Source of the DNA: Dromaius novaehollandiae
Lineage: Eukaryota; Chordata; Aves; Casuariiformes; Dromaiidae
Reading direction: 5' to 3'
Assembly: GCF_036370855.1 (NCBI RefSeq)
Contig: NC_088098.1
Coordinates: 140,760,721 to 140,824,720, forward strand
DNA length: 64,000 bases
Below, one piece after another: positions 1-13,183 of the stretch (within the stretch, counting starts at the first letter, position 1; every line of letters starts with the position of its first letter). The position numbers and the translations under genes are program-made. The notes below the pieces were generated by a model. That model made no database searches, was not told the DNA's origin, and worked only from the letters and a program-made list of their open reading frames with translations.

Positions 1-3000
1 TATCTATATATCCATACATGTCTGTATATATATTATATTATATTATATTATATATAGTTGTATATATCAGAGTATTAAAGATTGCTGTGATGACAATGCT
101 TAGAAGACTGATAAATCAAGCCAGTTTTAAACTTTAAAACAAAGCTTTACTAAATTAAATAATTAATAATTATTAATTAATTATCACTATGTATTCATTA
201 CCTACACAGAACTATTAGTCTTCAACAATAATATTCTACATTAGTTGTGAGTATACAGTATTATGGAGCTGATACCATACATTTAGCACTGATAACTATG
301 GTCCTGATGGCCTTAATTGGTGAGGTCAGGACAATCACGCTTGAGAGCTCTTTGATGAGGAAAGTCCGCATGAAAGCAGACATCCTCTTTCTTTCCCATC
401 TTTCCTTGCTCATGCCTGATGTTTTTATGCTACTTGGCCCCCTCACAAAAGGGAGATAGCAACTGCTTTTGACGCTGCAATCTTGCTCTCAGTTTTGCCA
501 GGCATCCATGTTCATTCAGAAGGATATCCTGCCTACTTACAGTCCCTTGTGTTTAATATGTTTTCTGTTCTTTAACTTGCAAATTCTATCACTTGGATGC
601 CTCCTATATGCAGCTACACACTTTTATTCCCCCTTTGGTGTGCACATTGATGTATGCAAAATGCTTATCCATTGTGTCTGGCTATGCCTCACAGTATTAC
701 AAAGTACTTATATACCATTTTGTTTACACTGTCCTAGTATATAGCATGTATTTGGGTTCAAGACAAACTAATATTAATCATTCCTGACTAGTGCACCTAC
801 AATCTGCAGGTGTTAGAAGTCTCTGCTTTGGCCACAGCTCTGACATAAGATCTATGGGTTAGGCCAGTCTGGGTTGTCTTAAATGGTAATAGATGCCTAT
901 CATTATGCAGCTGAATAGAGCCTCTGCTCAGAGCAGTCAGGTGGTGTCTAGAAAGGGATTCAGGTAGGTATGTCTGATAGAAAGGTAGGTATGTCTGATA
1001 GGCACTTAATGATAGCTTAACTTGACTATCTCTAGAATAAATCATGTTAATTCTGAAACAATATACAAGAGGAAAGAGTTAAATGAAGTGGCAAGTTAGG
1101 GAGAGTCAGAATTTGGCTGCATTGCTAGCAATATTTTACCTTTCTGTTGGACAGGACAGGTGACAGTGTGTTTAGCTAAAGCATATATGCTCCCAGGACC
1201 TGTAACGAGCTGCTCAAAGTCTCCTGTGGCTCAGTACTCTGCTGGAACGGATGATATGTCCGAGTGATATGCAGCCCACCTAAGGTCTGACCTTACTTTA
1301 CTAAAGGCAGAGAGGCTTTCTGTCATTAACTTAAATGAGAGGAGGAGTACTATAATGAACTGGGTTCTGAGCTTAGGGCTAGCTTGAGTTAAAATACTGC
1401 AGTGTAGAAAAAGATCCCAAATGAAAGTTTATTTTAAATAAGCAGTCTATCCTCCCACAAAATACTCCATTTATGTGTGTTTCAGGACATGCACTCTTCA
1501 AAAACAACACCTCCATTATAAAAGAAAATAAACAAAAAATACCTTCATCATCAAAAGAATGTCAACTCTCTACACTAAATAGCATTTAAAAGCATTTATG
1601 CCTCCTTCTGCCTTTTAGCTGTTGGTGTTTAGGAATATAATTACATTACAACATCAGGATATTCTAGGAAGATGGAGTTTACTCTCTGAACAAACAAGTA
1701 GACCTCCTTCTTCTATTCCCCACAAACCAGGGATTTTTCTCAATTTGTTCAGCTGAAAGGAGGCTGCTAAGCTAGTTCCTAGACCACTCATTCAGAGCAT
1801 AAGTCAATAGTGGTTTGTAAACACATATTTAATTTTGTCTTTAAATTATTGGCACACAGAATAAGAACAAAAACAGGTTATTGGGATAAGGATCAGACCT
1901 TTTTGTATGTCTGTTTATGTAGCATCAGACACTTAGAGTTTTGATCCTGACTGGGACTGTTAAGCAGTATTAAAAATTATATAAAGACAGATACTTCATT
2001 AACCCCTGAACACAAAAGATTTACAACACAGAAGATTTTAACTGTGAAACTAAGCCGCTGCAAGAATTGTTTACTTTTTTACATTAACTGTGGAAACTTA
2101 TCAGGAGAATGTGAACTTTCATTGCCATCAGAATATTATATTGTCCCAGATTATGCTATTCATCCACACCATAAAGTAAAGGAGCCTTCTGGGGTTGGCT
2201 CTGTTTTCTGGGTGTATACACAGTACTGTCATTTCTTTTTTTTTTTTTTTAAGAGCAAAATGGAAAGTGGAAAATGAATCAAAAGAAAAAAAACATACTC
2301 TTTGCAAATAAAGATTTATTGCTGCAACATTATGCTCAGCTTTGTTGCAAACCTTATGATCTTTATATTTTTTTGATTTGTTTGCAGGCAGATTCTCTAG
2401 TATTGGCACCCTGACATCTGTATTTAATATAAGTGCTGTTTCCAGACATCTTCTGGAGAAAACATTAAAAATAAGTAAAGACAGAAGATGCACGTTTAAA
2501 AAGCCACTGCTGAATATGTGCCAGTGGGATTTCAGAATGGTCATTTCAACAAGGCAAGAAATGTCTTTGTTTGAATTGCATGGAGTACTTTCCCTTCTCT
2601 CCCCCTAAAACAGAGCCTCTTACATGGGTTTCAGTGAGCCAAATGTTATGGTGGTATGGAAGTGAGAAATGCTGGCATCAAAAACTCTAATGAAACACTG
2701 TTGAATCTGTGAGATTAAAATTGTCAATCCTGGTTTGGCAAGCATGGCACATTTTGGAAAGAAAGTGGTCAAAGTAATGGATAAATAGTTAAAACCTACC
2801 TTTTCTTGCAAACAGAATTTTAGTGCACCTTTTTTCCTACTTAATGCTTACTTTATATGTTCCTCATGTTGGATGATAGTCCTGATGTGCATAGTTTGTT
2901 ATGTCTACAATATTGCATATGATTGATTAGAATTGAAGACTGAACTACTGCATGCCATTTAGCAGTGGCTTCTTTTCTTCTTTGCAATATGGCAATACTA

Positions 3001-3119
3001 CCCTGACAAAAAATTTTTCACACTTTAGTAGAAGTAGCAGTAGAAATAGTGTTGCCATGATTGGTCTGGGTTCATTGTTCCCTGTAAAAAGAAAGATTAC
3101 TAGTCTCAAATTTGGGACT
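1..3119. other. Unique AT-rich non-coding DNA
   Basis: I see no gene here. The first 55 bases are a TA-rich simple repeat containing a short run of TATTA units, and about 155-185 is another AT-only palindromic patch. A 19-bp unit is tandemly duplicated at 962-1001 with a 21-bp period. A run of 15 T lies at 2236-2250. Open frames, for example 2044-2277 plus and 2128-2544 minus, overlap each other on opposite strands, run through the T tract and show no recognisable protein motif, so I treat them as chance frames. Confidence 0.7.
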
Positions 3120-3245
3120 CTTATTTTCAGAGTCACTCAGTTATCTCAGTTATCCGATGTTTGGGTAAGTTTCATAACCTTTTCAGAACTCAGTTTCCTA
3201 TCTATGAACAAAATTTGGGATAGCTGTTCCCTACTTCATTGGCAG
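3120..3245 (+). mobile_element. MIR-like SINE relic
   Basis: From about 3160 the sequence follows the MIR core in order: a TTGGGTAAGT-like stretch, then ATAACC, then CTCAGTTTCCTATCTATGA, then GGGATAG and CCCTACTTCATTGG. These match the well-known MIR landmarks (a TTGGGCAAGT-like stretch, TTAACC, CTCAGTTTCCTCATCTGTAAAATGGGGATAA, CCTACCTCATAGG) with substitutions and small indels. MIR is an ancient tRNA-derived SINE present at low density in sauropsid genomes. The copy is old and fragmentary. The order and spacing of matched blocks make chance unlikely, but the call is from memory of the consensus. Confidence 0.55.
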
Positions 3246-6200
3246 AGGTAAGAGAGGGTTGGGGAAACAAGTGTCTTATTCTTCTCAAAGGGTTTTGTAC
3301 TTTCCTATCAATAATGTGAAAAAAAAATGTCATTCATGATAGTTATTTGATCTTAATAAATAACAAGAAGAATTAGAGGTTCTCTGCTGAAATCAGAAGG
3401 GAAGATAACAAAATACACAAAGAAACAGAAGAAAACATTATTTTATCTTTCACTTGAGGAGACATCATGGTATATTAAGGTGGGAAAGAGAAAAGAAAAA
3501 GACTGCAAACTAGCTATAAAAGTGGTCTGGAAACAAATACAAAAAAAGTATTTTCTCTCTTCAGTTTTCACTACACCCTCCTAAGGAAGTTGCTACTTCA
3601 CACCTGGTTTCCTACCCTGTGTGGCGAAGAACATCAGCAACACTGGCTGCCTTTAAATCCAACTTTTCTGCTACTTTTTGTTTTCTAGTTCAAAAGGCAG
3701 CTGGCTTCCTTTCCAAGCAAAAGTCAATTTCACATTGTCAAAGCATGGCTAAAAATCTATAGATCAGTAGATCAGAAACAGTTTAATTCTTAAAGTTTAT
3801 AAAACATGCACTACAATAGACAGCCCTGGAGTAGATTTTTTTTTTTTTTTCAGTCAGTAACACCCTGAATCATGAACTTTTAGAGGCACTGAATGCAATA
3901 ATGTTGAAAATCATAGGGGCTTAAAGGCATTCTTAAATCTTGCCATTTCTGTGGGCTCTACTCACTTATGGAGTAAGTTGAATGACAAAGAGCAACCTCG
4001 TAGGCCTTCCCTGCATGAATAATGAGTAGTTAGAAAATCAGGCTCATCTTTTCAAGACAAATGATTAATATAATCACAACTTCGAAACTAACAATATGAT
4101 TTTGCTACTGCAGTAGTCACTTGTGTATGCTTGCACAAATGGAAGGCAACTGGGTAATATCTGATGGGTAGTCATGATGATAAGAAAAGCTGGCTGACTG
4201 CAGTAAGTATCAGTTTTGCAGAATAATAACATATAAATAGAGTGGTATCTTGTGGTAACAGCAGAAGAATGAAATAGCCATCCAGAAAGGTGCATCAATT
4301 CACTTCTCTCACTTTGTAATTGTCTTAGTCAGCCTAAAACTAAATGTAGCCTGCATTACTTCCAATGGTTTAAGTCTAAGGGGCTATTTTGAAAGTTAGT
4401 TCCTATTATCTTTCATGTGCTAGTATTGCAGATCTGGTACCTTGTGGCTATAATCTTGTTTATTTCAAGCTGTATATGGCTGTACTGCTGCGGAGCATGC
4501 TTGTCTAAAGAGACTTTGATTTTAATCTAATACAATTGCCCTAGCATGAAAATGGAATGGACTAAACTTTGAGAAATACCCAAGCTTTTGGGAAACTGAT
4601 CTCAGCTAAGAGAAGTGAGAGGCTGGCTACTATGGAAAGATCCCTAACATTTTTGGAAGTGTCTGTGTGCTCTTCACATCATCCCTGTCAACAAAGACGA
4701 ATCATTCCCTATACTGGTTACCAGAAAGTGACTCTAAACATTTTCTAGGGAAATAAAGAGGGCATAGTGATTAGCTGCAGTACCACTGATGGCTAATGCT
4801 TTTGCTGCTGTAGCCCCATCTCCTTTCACCAACCCCATACCGCTGGCCAGCTACCTGTCTATTTTGGACAGATTTTGATCTTTTTGCACTACTATCCCAG
4901 CAGCAGGCACTCAGGTAAGAGACTAGACTCTGAACTATCATATAAATTAATAAGCAGCAACTAAATGTTACTATTTTACCTCTAATTTGAAAGAAGCTAA
5001 TAACCACAGTGTTAGAATTAGTTCATTATGCACTGAAAATAATCCAGAGATTTTTGTTGTGTTATGACTTACAGATACCTGAGCTTTCTCTTTCGTAGTA
5101 CTGATACTAACTTCTTTCCCTGCTTTTATAGTAACTTTTTCCCTGTGATGCCTTGGAAGGAGGTGAAAAGGAATGTCTCTTTAAATTCAGCAGTCTGAAA
5201 CAGTTGAAACCCTCAATACCCATTTTATGACCTGTATTTCCTATTTTTATCTCTTCTATAATTGCAAAGTAGTTTTTTAGGGTTTCTTCTCAGGACTATT
5301 AGGGAATTAGTGTGCTTTTAATTTGCAAGGCAGCTATAAAACCAGTGATTGTTATCTATTTGACTTATTTTTACAAAGTCTTTGATAAAATTTGGACAAA
5401 GAACAAGCAAGACATTATAAAGAAACAGTGCTAAGAAATGCTAGGAGTTTTTTTATACAAATAAAAAAGGAGAAATGTGTGTCAGTGTTCTCCTGAGCAT
5501 TTGTGGTTTATTGCTTTGTGTGATAAAAGTGTCAAGTGCTACAGCTTCATTTGCTTGTCTGAACTGTAACTTATTGGTAGGCAAGTATAAATGGGGCTAA
5601 GTTACAAGTCCTCTAAAGGGTTAGTTCTTTCACTAAACTACTTCTGCATACACAGAAGATTATGCATTTATTTAGAGAATCTCTCTCCTTTGGGATCTTG
5701 GGATTAAAGCAAGGAGAAAGTAGTGACAGAGCTTGGCCCTTCCTCTTCTTTAGGTAGTTTGGCTAAAAATATATGAAAAGTTTTCAGTTTTTGCACTTGC
5801 TCAGTTCTTGCACTTGCACTGTATGCATAGCATACATTAGCCTCCTAAATATTTCTGATCAGGGCACTTCCTAAACAGGAAAGAAAAATGTGCCCCAAAA
5901 CATATAAGCAAATAACAGATAAGTTTAAAAAAAAAAAGGAAAAAAAAGAGTAAAGAAGTTTTATTACTCCAAATTTTGATCTACTGTTGATTTAACAGCT
6001 TAATATTTTCCTTGTAAAATGTCTTGTTTTGGCCTGGGTGTTGTATATGCCATGCTGAGATCAGCAGAAGAAAAGGTGAAGCTAAATCTAGGTTTAGCAG
6101 CTGAAACTTGCTGAAGGGAATATCAATTTTTGGTCATTTGTATCACCAATGACTTGGAGTACAGAATGGGTTGCATCTGGTCTCCATACCTGGTTTCTTT

Positions 6201-6490
6201 TCAGTGGAAACCAGAAAAGAGGAGGAGAAGGTAGGGGAATTTGGTAGACACTCCGATATTGTGACACCTCAGTTCAGAAGCAACCAGGGCACTCTATGAA
6301 CATGAGGACTGGCAAATGTGTCTCCATTCCTAATCTACATCAATTCCATGCAACTTCAATTCCTTTCTCATTCCTGTTCCCATTGATGTCAATAGCAAAA
6401 CACAGACTGACTCTGTCTATGCCAAGTATCACACCGCAAGGATCTGTTATCACCTCCAAAACCGTGGAGGTATATGAGAAACGTTGAGCA
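3246..6490. other. Unique AT-rich non-coding DNA
   Basis: No gene or repeat family is recognised in this stretch. It contains an A run at about 3318-3327, a T run at about 3837-3850 and scattered A-rich patches near 5926-5950. The small open frames at 4074-4298 and 4771-5007 on the minus strand and 6296-6487 on the plus strand have no recognisable domain and no convincing splice context. Confidence 0.65.
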
Positions 6491-6491
6491 C

Positions 6492-6515
6492 GGGGGGGGG
6501 AAAAAAAAAAAAAAA
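6492..6515 (+). repeat. G9-A15 homopolymer junction
   Basis: Nine consecutive G (6492-6500) are followed directly by fifteen A (6501-6515) and then a GGAGGAGGAG purine stretch. This makes an uninterrupted polypurine block of about 35 bases. It is a low-complexity site expected to vary in length between individuals and to be error-prone in sequencing. Two overlapping minus-strand open frames cross it and are artefacts of the tract. Confidence 0.9.
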
Positions 6516-6633
6516 GGAGGAGGAGAAGTAGTTGCTGAGAAAATTGCACCCAGTTTAAATAATTTTTTTTCCATTTCAGATGAGTAGTTAAGATTTCCTT
6601 CTTCCTTCACATCTTTATTTCATCCTCCAAAAG

Positions 6634-6653
6634 AAACAAACAAACAAACAAAA
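6634..6653 (+). repeat. (AAAC)n microsatellite
   Basis: About five tandem AAAC units, followed by further A-rich sequence. It may be the A-rich tail of a degraded retroelement, but no element body is recognisable upstream. Confidence 0.8.
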
Positions 6654-6735
6654 ATCCCAAAACAAAAGCCAGATAGCCCACATTCTTACAGCAACTGTCC
6701 AGGTGCAAAATTTGTGTTCTAAGTACACTTAAACA

Positions 6736-6736
<1 letters not shown>

Positions 6737-6766
<30 letters not shown>
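6737..6766 (+). repeat. (CTT)10 microsatellite
   Basis: Ten uninterrupted CTT units, equivalent to GAA on the other strand. Pure polypyrimidine trinucleotide arrays of this type are usually polymorphic. There is no coding context. Confidence 0.95.
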
Positions 6767-7019
6767 TACCCTTCAAGACCTTGTGTTTCTCTTTTGTATT
6801 TATGAATTCTTAGGAATTGAAAGAGGGAGCTTATGAATTTAAGACAAATATTAAATTTATTTTGAGTCTTTTAGACTCAAGAGGGTTCTAGCTGCAGTTT
6901 TTAAATCTTGTTTTGGAATGTGCAAATCTAAAACTTCCTGAGACACCTGGACTGCAAATATTCCAAGTAAAGATAGTTCTGTGGGATGCATCCTCTAAGA
7001 CATGTGAAGTCTTGTTTCA

Positions 7020-7110
7020 AGCCTTTGCTCTGCCATTGCCTTCCTGTGTGATTATGACTGAGCCATTTGCCCTTTCTTCTTCCTGTTCCTTCTGTGTTAA
7101 AAAAAAAGGA
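7020..7110 (+). mobile_element. Possible MIR-like SINE relic
   Basis: The sequence shows, in order, GCTCTGCCATTGCCTTCCTGTGTGA, a diverged GACTGAGCCATTTGCCC block, then a TTCC...CTTCTGTGTTAAAA block. These resemble the MIR order CTCTGCCACTTACTAGCTGTGTGACCTTGGGCAAGTCACTTAACC...TCATCTGTAAAATG. Divergence is high and the CTCAGTTTCC landmark is poor, so this is a weaker call than the copy near 3.2 kb. The open frame over it (6913-7146) is then explained as decayed repeat plus chance. Confidence 0.35.
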
Positions 7111-7146
7111 ACAATTACTTCTAGGTTTTGCAAAGTTTTACTATAA

Positions 7147-10100
7147 TTATATTAAAGACTTCAATTTCTTTGAATATTACAGTTATGAGGTATAAAAGAG
7201 TTAAGTAATCAGGTTATTTGGACTCTCAGTTTGTTTCTGGCACTGTATTTTTTCTGTGTTCACCTCAGCACTTCAACATCATGTTAGATTTTTAGTTGAC
7301 TGTAAGGTTGTTCTAAGCCCAAAGCAAAAAAACAAACAGACAAAAATCACAGCAGACAGGACATGCCATGTAATAATATCAAGCAAAGCTCTCTTGGGTC
7401 TGAAAGTCTAAATCCCACTGAGTTATTCTGGAGCTGAAGCAATCCCCTAAAGAAGAGCACAATGTTAGTGATAGGTTTACAAGGCCATATAAAAGGGTTT
7501 TGAAATGATTTATAAACTCAAAGGGGTAATATTCAGATGCACATTTCTGGATACTTTTTTTTCAGTTTAAAAACAGAACAACATAGACATCCTGAAAAGA
7601 ATCAAATGCACAAGCTGAATAAATATCAGCCTTTACATCATTCCCCTTTCCTAACTCCTTAGTGGAAAGATGGGTTTTATGTCACGATCTGAATGACAAC
7701 AAGCCAGAAAATTGATTCTGAAAGCCAGATGCCTCAAGAAAGCTGCCTGCTACTCTCAGATTACCTCAAGCTTCACCACTGGCCACCACATCAGCAAAAG
7801 AGGTGGTCTTTCAAGTGCAGAGGACCAGGCATGCAAAATTTTGGCTACTGATTTTTTCTGAGGAGGCAGGAAGAAATCAATGTCTCAGACTCCTTTCAAA
7901 AATGCGATATGTGGCTGGTACTGTTCATGGGCTAGATGCAGCCACAGTGCTAAAAAAGGAACTGCCAAGCTCTGCAGCCGCTGCTGTATGGCGTGACACT
8001 GAGCACGCACAGCGTGGCAGGCAGCTAATGAAGGGCCTGTGGCCAGCTGCATCTTTCTCTCACCACCTCGGCTGATCCTGCCCTAGATCCTTGTCTAGCA
8101 CGTCACTTGTATAACAGTTTACTGTGTTCTGACTTGTCAGCACAATCTGAAGTTGTTTACCACTTGGCTCACTGTAGAGTGGTCTCTAGTCATTTGGGTT
8201 TGAAGTGATAAATGGTAGTTATGCTGGTTAGAAGTTATAGAAGTAATAGACGTCATGGTAGCAAGGCTAGACAGCAACCTTGCAGTCACTAGACATAACA
8301 GAAATGGAATGACCCTGTCACAACAGTATCGCTATATGCAGAAATTTAAGTTACTGGAATAATACTCTGAGACTGTGAACTTTACCAATAGCTTACAGGC
8401 AACTGTCTGTAGTTAAAGGACTAAGTATGGTCTTTATCATAGGTTCAGGTTATTTCTGTTTGTCTGTCACCCTGTCCTTTACATTCTCTTAAAGAGATCA
8501 GAATGAAACCAGTGAAGTATAATCCAACACATTCTTATTAAGGTCTTCAAAACAGGAAATAATATCATTGTACTGATTGCACTGAAGGCAGCAATGGACC
8601 AGCATGGATATGTTTTCCAAGAATAGCATTTCTTTACAGACATCATGTATCAGAAAAAAAATAAGGAAATAAAGAAAAATAAAGAAATCTGAAATAGCAG
8701 TGTAGTCTAAAATATTCTCAGTATTTTAAACCGGTATAGGAGACTAGCTGCTGAAGTATAGAATCAGCCATATGTTAATTTTCTTCATCTTGGACAGTAT
8801 ACGGTCCCACAAACTGCAAATTTCTGATCCTGAAGTGGTGACTGATGACTTCCATCATCCTTGAAGTCAATTCTCCCCACAGGCCTTTACTAGCTAACAA
8901 AAAGTGATGCCCAAACTATATGTTGTGATATAAGATATTCTCAACTTCTCCCATTATCTCAGTGAGAAAAGATGGTCTAAACTGAAACATAAAAGACCTA
9001 AAGCTTGTTCTCTCAAAACATTGCAGTTGTGTTGACAGGAAAGCTGAGCATCTAATTTACGCTCATGAAACAACTTGAGGACATAGTTTTCCATTTCATT
9101 GTTCTTGCTCTCTTTTTTAATCTCCTTTTCCTCTTCTTTTTTAACATCAGTTTACTGTCCTAATTTCTTTAACATTTCTCTTGGCTTCTATTAAGTTCTC
9201 CAAAGGTTTATGTGCTTTCTTGCCAGGCAGTTTCTCCCAGGCTCCCATGGTTCTACTTTTAATAACATTGATACATTTCTCACTGTATTTCTTTATATAT
9301 ATTTCTCCTGGGTCTTTGACTTTTCACAGCAAATGGTGACTTTTATGAAGCCTTGTTATCACTGCCACAAATATGCTATAGAAGGTGATCGGTCCTCCTG
9401 CAGAATGTGGTCCTAGAATGCTACAGGGTACCCATTGCCTTTTCGAATACTAGCGTCTCTAATTAAATCTGTTGGTGTAATCTTATGAAATCCTAAATAC
9501 CTGCTGAAGGTACAGAGAATGTTATGCATCAAATCCTTTTCCTAACATTTTGCATAATCTGTTTTTATTCTGCAGACTTAAAATAAGGTTTACCCAGTGG
9601 TTTTGCCTAATCTGCTGTGTATGCTTATGTCTATTCTTTTCTTCATGTCTGAGCTTATCTGGTCATAAAACGGGTATATAAAATATAATGTGCTATTCTT
9701 AATTAAAGTGTCATGTTAGTGCTTTCAAGACAATCATCTAAAGATGTATTTTGAATATGTTTTATTAAGAATAACAATAAGCAACCCATTTGGAATAGAA
9801 GAGGAAGCTGAACAAGACTGGAAAGACTGATATAAAGGATTGTATTTATCTAACAGTGCAGTGCACCACAGTTCTGCTAGAACTGGGAATATTCATATTC
9901 AATTGCTTCCTTTAGATACCACAACCACTGCCATTTTTTTTTTAAGAAAAATAAAGACAAAAAAGTCTCAGATAACCTACATGAGAAAATGACTAAATGA
10001 TTCATTCATTTTGATCCAGTGGCAGAAAGTAGGCCACCTGTGCAGTTACACCAAGCCACTAGTTTCTGAAGTAGTGTCAGCACATTGTGTTGGAACAAGT

Positions 10101-12700
10101 TAAAAAAGATGGTCTCCATCTAAAAAAGCATCTATGCTAGAACAAACAATTTGAGGAATATTAAAGGAAATCGGAATTAAAATCAGCTTGAGCAATCAAT
10201 GGCCACAGCAATCTATAAACTGATTGTGTACTCATCACTGCATGTTTTGTACCTATCACAGAACAGCTGCATTTTGAGAAGAGATTACAGGAAGATTAAT
10301 GGATTGGCTTTGTAATTTTCTTACAGTGAGTATATTCTGTGCATAAAGACTGTGCTGGAAGAAAGCATTATGGTGTTTATGACAGAATTTGACAAATAGA
10401 CAGTTTAGGTGAGCATAGTTGGCAAAGTGTCATTTGATAAGATTTAAATCTGTTGTGCTCAGGAAGCATCTGCTGCGGACTGGCTCCCTCACAATGAGCT
10501 CTATTAATAACTTAGATTTGCCAGCAGCATGTGGTGTTATAAAAATATATATGAATGTTCACTTAGTTCTGAGCCAGACTGCCACAGAAATTAGAGTTGA
10601 TTAATGTTACTAGTGGGACTACTATAGATTTTCAAGCTGCTTTGAGTTATTCATCAGTGGTCCTACTTCAGCTTGTGACTTCTGTGAGAGGCACTATAAC
10701 ATGCTGATAGTCTGAGCACCTATGCCAGTGATGCTGTAGCTTAATAGCTTTTTGCAGGATAGTGTACATATATATATATAGGTCACAGGAAATTCTAAGT
10801 ATCAGGAGCAAATTCAAATGTGGGGTCTGCTTAGGTTTGGATTGTCAGCATCACACTGATCATACAGGTGTTGCAGAACCATCAGAATAATTTGCAGGAC
10901 TCATTATCAGATCACTAATGAGAACAGGTCACTAATGAGAGGCTGCCTACTCACTACACAACAGATCTCAGAACTGACTGGCTCTGAAGGATCAAATTTT
11001 GAGATGCAGTATGCTTCAAAAGATAACATTTCCAGCTTCCTGTCCATCACAGTGGAACACATTACTGAGAGCAAAGAGCTTAAGAGGTACTGAAACACGG
11101 ATTCAGGTATTAACTCTGCTCGGCTGTAGTGCAGCCCTTGCATAATCATCCATATAAGCTCAATTTAACTGATTAGGGGCACATTTTGTCAGACCACTTC
11201 TACCAACCTATTAAGTAAATCTTTCTCTTAGATTACCTCAGATATGTAGCTGGGAAGGCAGCTATATCTGTTTCAGGCATTCCTCTCTATTAGAAAAAAA
11301 AGCCTTAAATCTTTGCAAGCTTACACTAGAATAAAGATAGAATAAAGCTACTGAGTAAAATATTGAATTGAAAAAGATAATACATGCTCCTGCACCATAT
11401 AGCCTAGAGAACTTTTCATGTTTAGAAAATGATCATGTCAATCTCATAATAAATTTCTGTGTCACATGAACTTTTATGCCTTTTAAACAAATATTTACAT
11501 ATTATTCTGAAATTTTATGGGTTTTTAATGACATCAGAAAGAACCTGCACAGGCTTAATTCGGTATTAGCTGAAGACAAAAATAAATCACAGTTAAATTT
11601 GTACAACTACTGTCAAAAGAGAATCCTTAGGTTGAGCTTATATGTATGTTGCCATCCACAGCTCAAAGACATACCCATTTTCTTAAGCTACTTCTAAAAG
11701 AATTTTTTTTAAGAGTAGATTAATTTCTACTGACTTCACTTACGAACATAGCAGTATGTGACATCATGTAGTACCCGATGCAGGCTATTTTATAAACCTA
11801 ACTGAACAATATAAAGCCTACCCAAAGCCAGAAGAGAATAGTTTATGACTGCCTGGGTTCTTTTAAAAACAACTTTTGATAGTGAAACACCCATACTGAT
11901 CTTGCACAGCTCACTAGGAATAAATACCCCACCTGGGATTTCCTTACATTGAGGTAAAAGTTCATGAGGGCTAACTTCACACTGCATATTTTATACTTCT
12001 GAGGGATGATCACCTTGGTTTTTTTTATTATTATTTTTAACCATATTCACACTGCCTTCTGATCTATAGGTTTAATGGTAAAACACAGAAGAATTAAAGT
12101 AGAGTTAAACTTTTACTTACAGTTAAAGTACAGTTAAAGTACAGTTAAACTTTCAAGGTTCTCTTTTTAATGTATGAGCTTTTGAAAAGTAATGGCAGCT
12201 TCTAGATGGATATTACTAAATCATCCATAAAATAAAATAAAAAAAACTAAATTCTTTTTAAACAAATATTTTCCTTTTTTTCATTTTCTGCAATTATTGA
12301 CAACAAGGGAGTTAGTTAAACTGAATTTACAACAGTCACAATAAAGCAAGACACCGCATGGAAAAGCTCTCTAGTTTTCATGAGGTGTTTGGCTGTGGCT
12401 GGGGTGTAATCCAGTACTTTCAGGGTAAAGTAAGTACTGGTACTATTTATGTGAAATCGACAATAAAATCCATAATCAGAATACCATGCTGTCATATTTC
12501 ATGATATAGAGTCTTTGTGCACAAGATTGGAAGGTATATGCAGATATCCATAAATAGAGCTTCTGTACTAAAGAATGTGTCTGGATAATGAGTTTTCATA
12601 TCATTATGAAATAGCATTTCATTATTCATAGTTTTCTGCATTTTAGATACAAGAACAGAACTATAAAGTTATTAATAAAACAAATATTTGTTACAATTTC
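7147..12700. other. Unique AT-rich non-coding DNA with one CpG-bearing patch
   Basis: No gene is recognised. A patch at about 7900-8100 is richer in GC and CpG than its surroundings (CpG within GCGATA, AGCCGC, GGCGTG, GCACGCAC, CTCGGC and CACGTC) and carries a 90-codon plus-strand frame (7803-8075) without a known motif. A short TA repeat lies at 10767-10780. An imperfect tandem duplication sits at about 10905-10940. A three-copy ACAGTTAAAGT-like repeat lies at 12119-12150. The remainder looks like single-copy intergenic or intronic sequence. Confidence 0.6.
12119..12150 (+). repeat. Short tandem repeat, 11-bp unit x3
   Basis: Three head-to-tail copies of an 11-bp unit (ACAGTTAAAGT), the last ending in AAAC instead of AAAG. 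A related diverged unit lies just upstream at about 12092-12110. This is a small local slippage repeat with no sign of function. Confidence 0.8.
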
Positions 12701-12909
12701 AGCTAGAATGTGGCCAGCTTCTCCTGGTGCAATGGAGATGCCTGGAGGCCATCTCGTGCACCCAATATAGCGATCCCACAAGAGAAACCCCAAAGCACCG
12801 AACTGTTGGCAGCTAGAGAGTATGGGGGGAGGCTGCTTTGGCCCCACAGCTGGAAGGAGCTCCACCAAGTTCCCCTTATTGGATTATCCCCCCTAAACTG
12901 GATTGCTGC

Positions 12910-13183
12910 TGTCCAGTATTGCTATGGTTTATCGAATTAGAACGTTCTAAGCGAACATCCTCTGAAACTTGTGAGAGCTGGCAATGGACCCTCTGAATAG
13001 TAAAAATCAGCTAAACAGTTGACAGAGCAGACATGAAGAACTGGAGGAAAAAAAATAAGTTTTCGTCGTATTTATCTTTCAGCTATGCCCCAAAATCAAT
13101 GTATGCCAGGAAAACAGGACATTTGCCCAGTCTTAGAATGAGCATACCATGATTTTACACCATATTCTATTTTTCACTGTTCA
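12910..13183 (+). repeat. Unnamed dispersed or duplicated repeat, copy 1
   Basis: This 274-bp segment is repeated in direct orientation at 14934-15328. The copies align almost end to end at roughly 90% identity by eye. Shared blocks include GGCAATGGACCCTCTGAATA, CAGTTGACAGAGCAGACATG and ACACCATATTCTATTTTTCA. Copy 1 lacks about 14 bp near 13034 and about 105 bp near 13150 that copy 2 has. Both copies start with TGTC and end with CA, as LTRs do. However, no target-site duplication, primer-binding site or polypurine tract is evident, so LTR status is unproven. Copy 1 keeps CpG at several positions where copy 2 has TpG, CpA or other changes, a methylation-decay pattern typical of transposable elements. 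Confidence 0.8.

Noticed and set aside
2128-2544. 138-codon minus-strand frame
   Set aside because: It runs through a T15/A15 homopolymer giving poly-lysine, overlaps opposite-strand frames, and has no recognisable domain or splice context.
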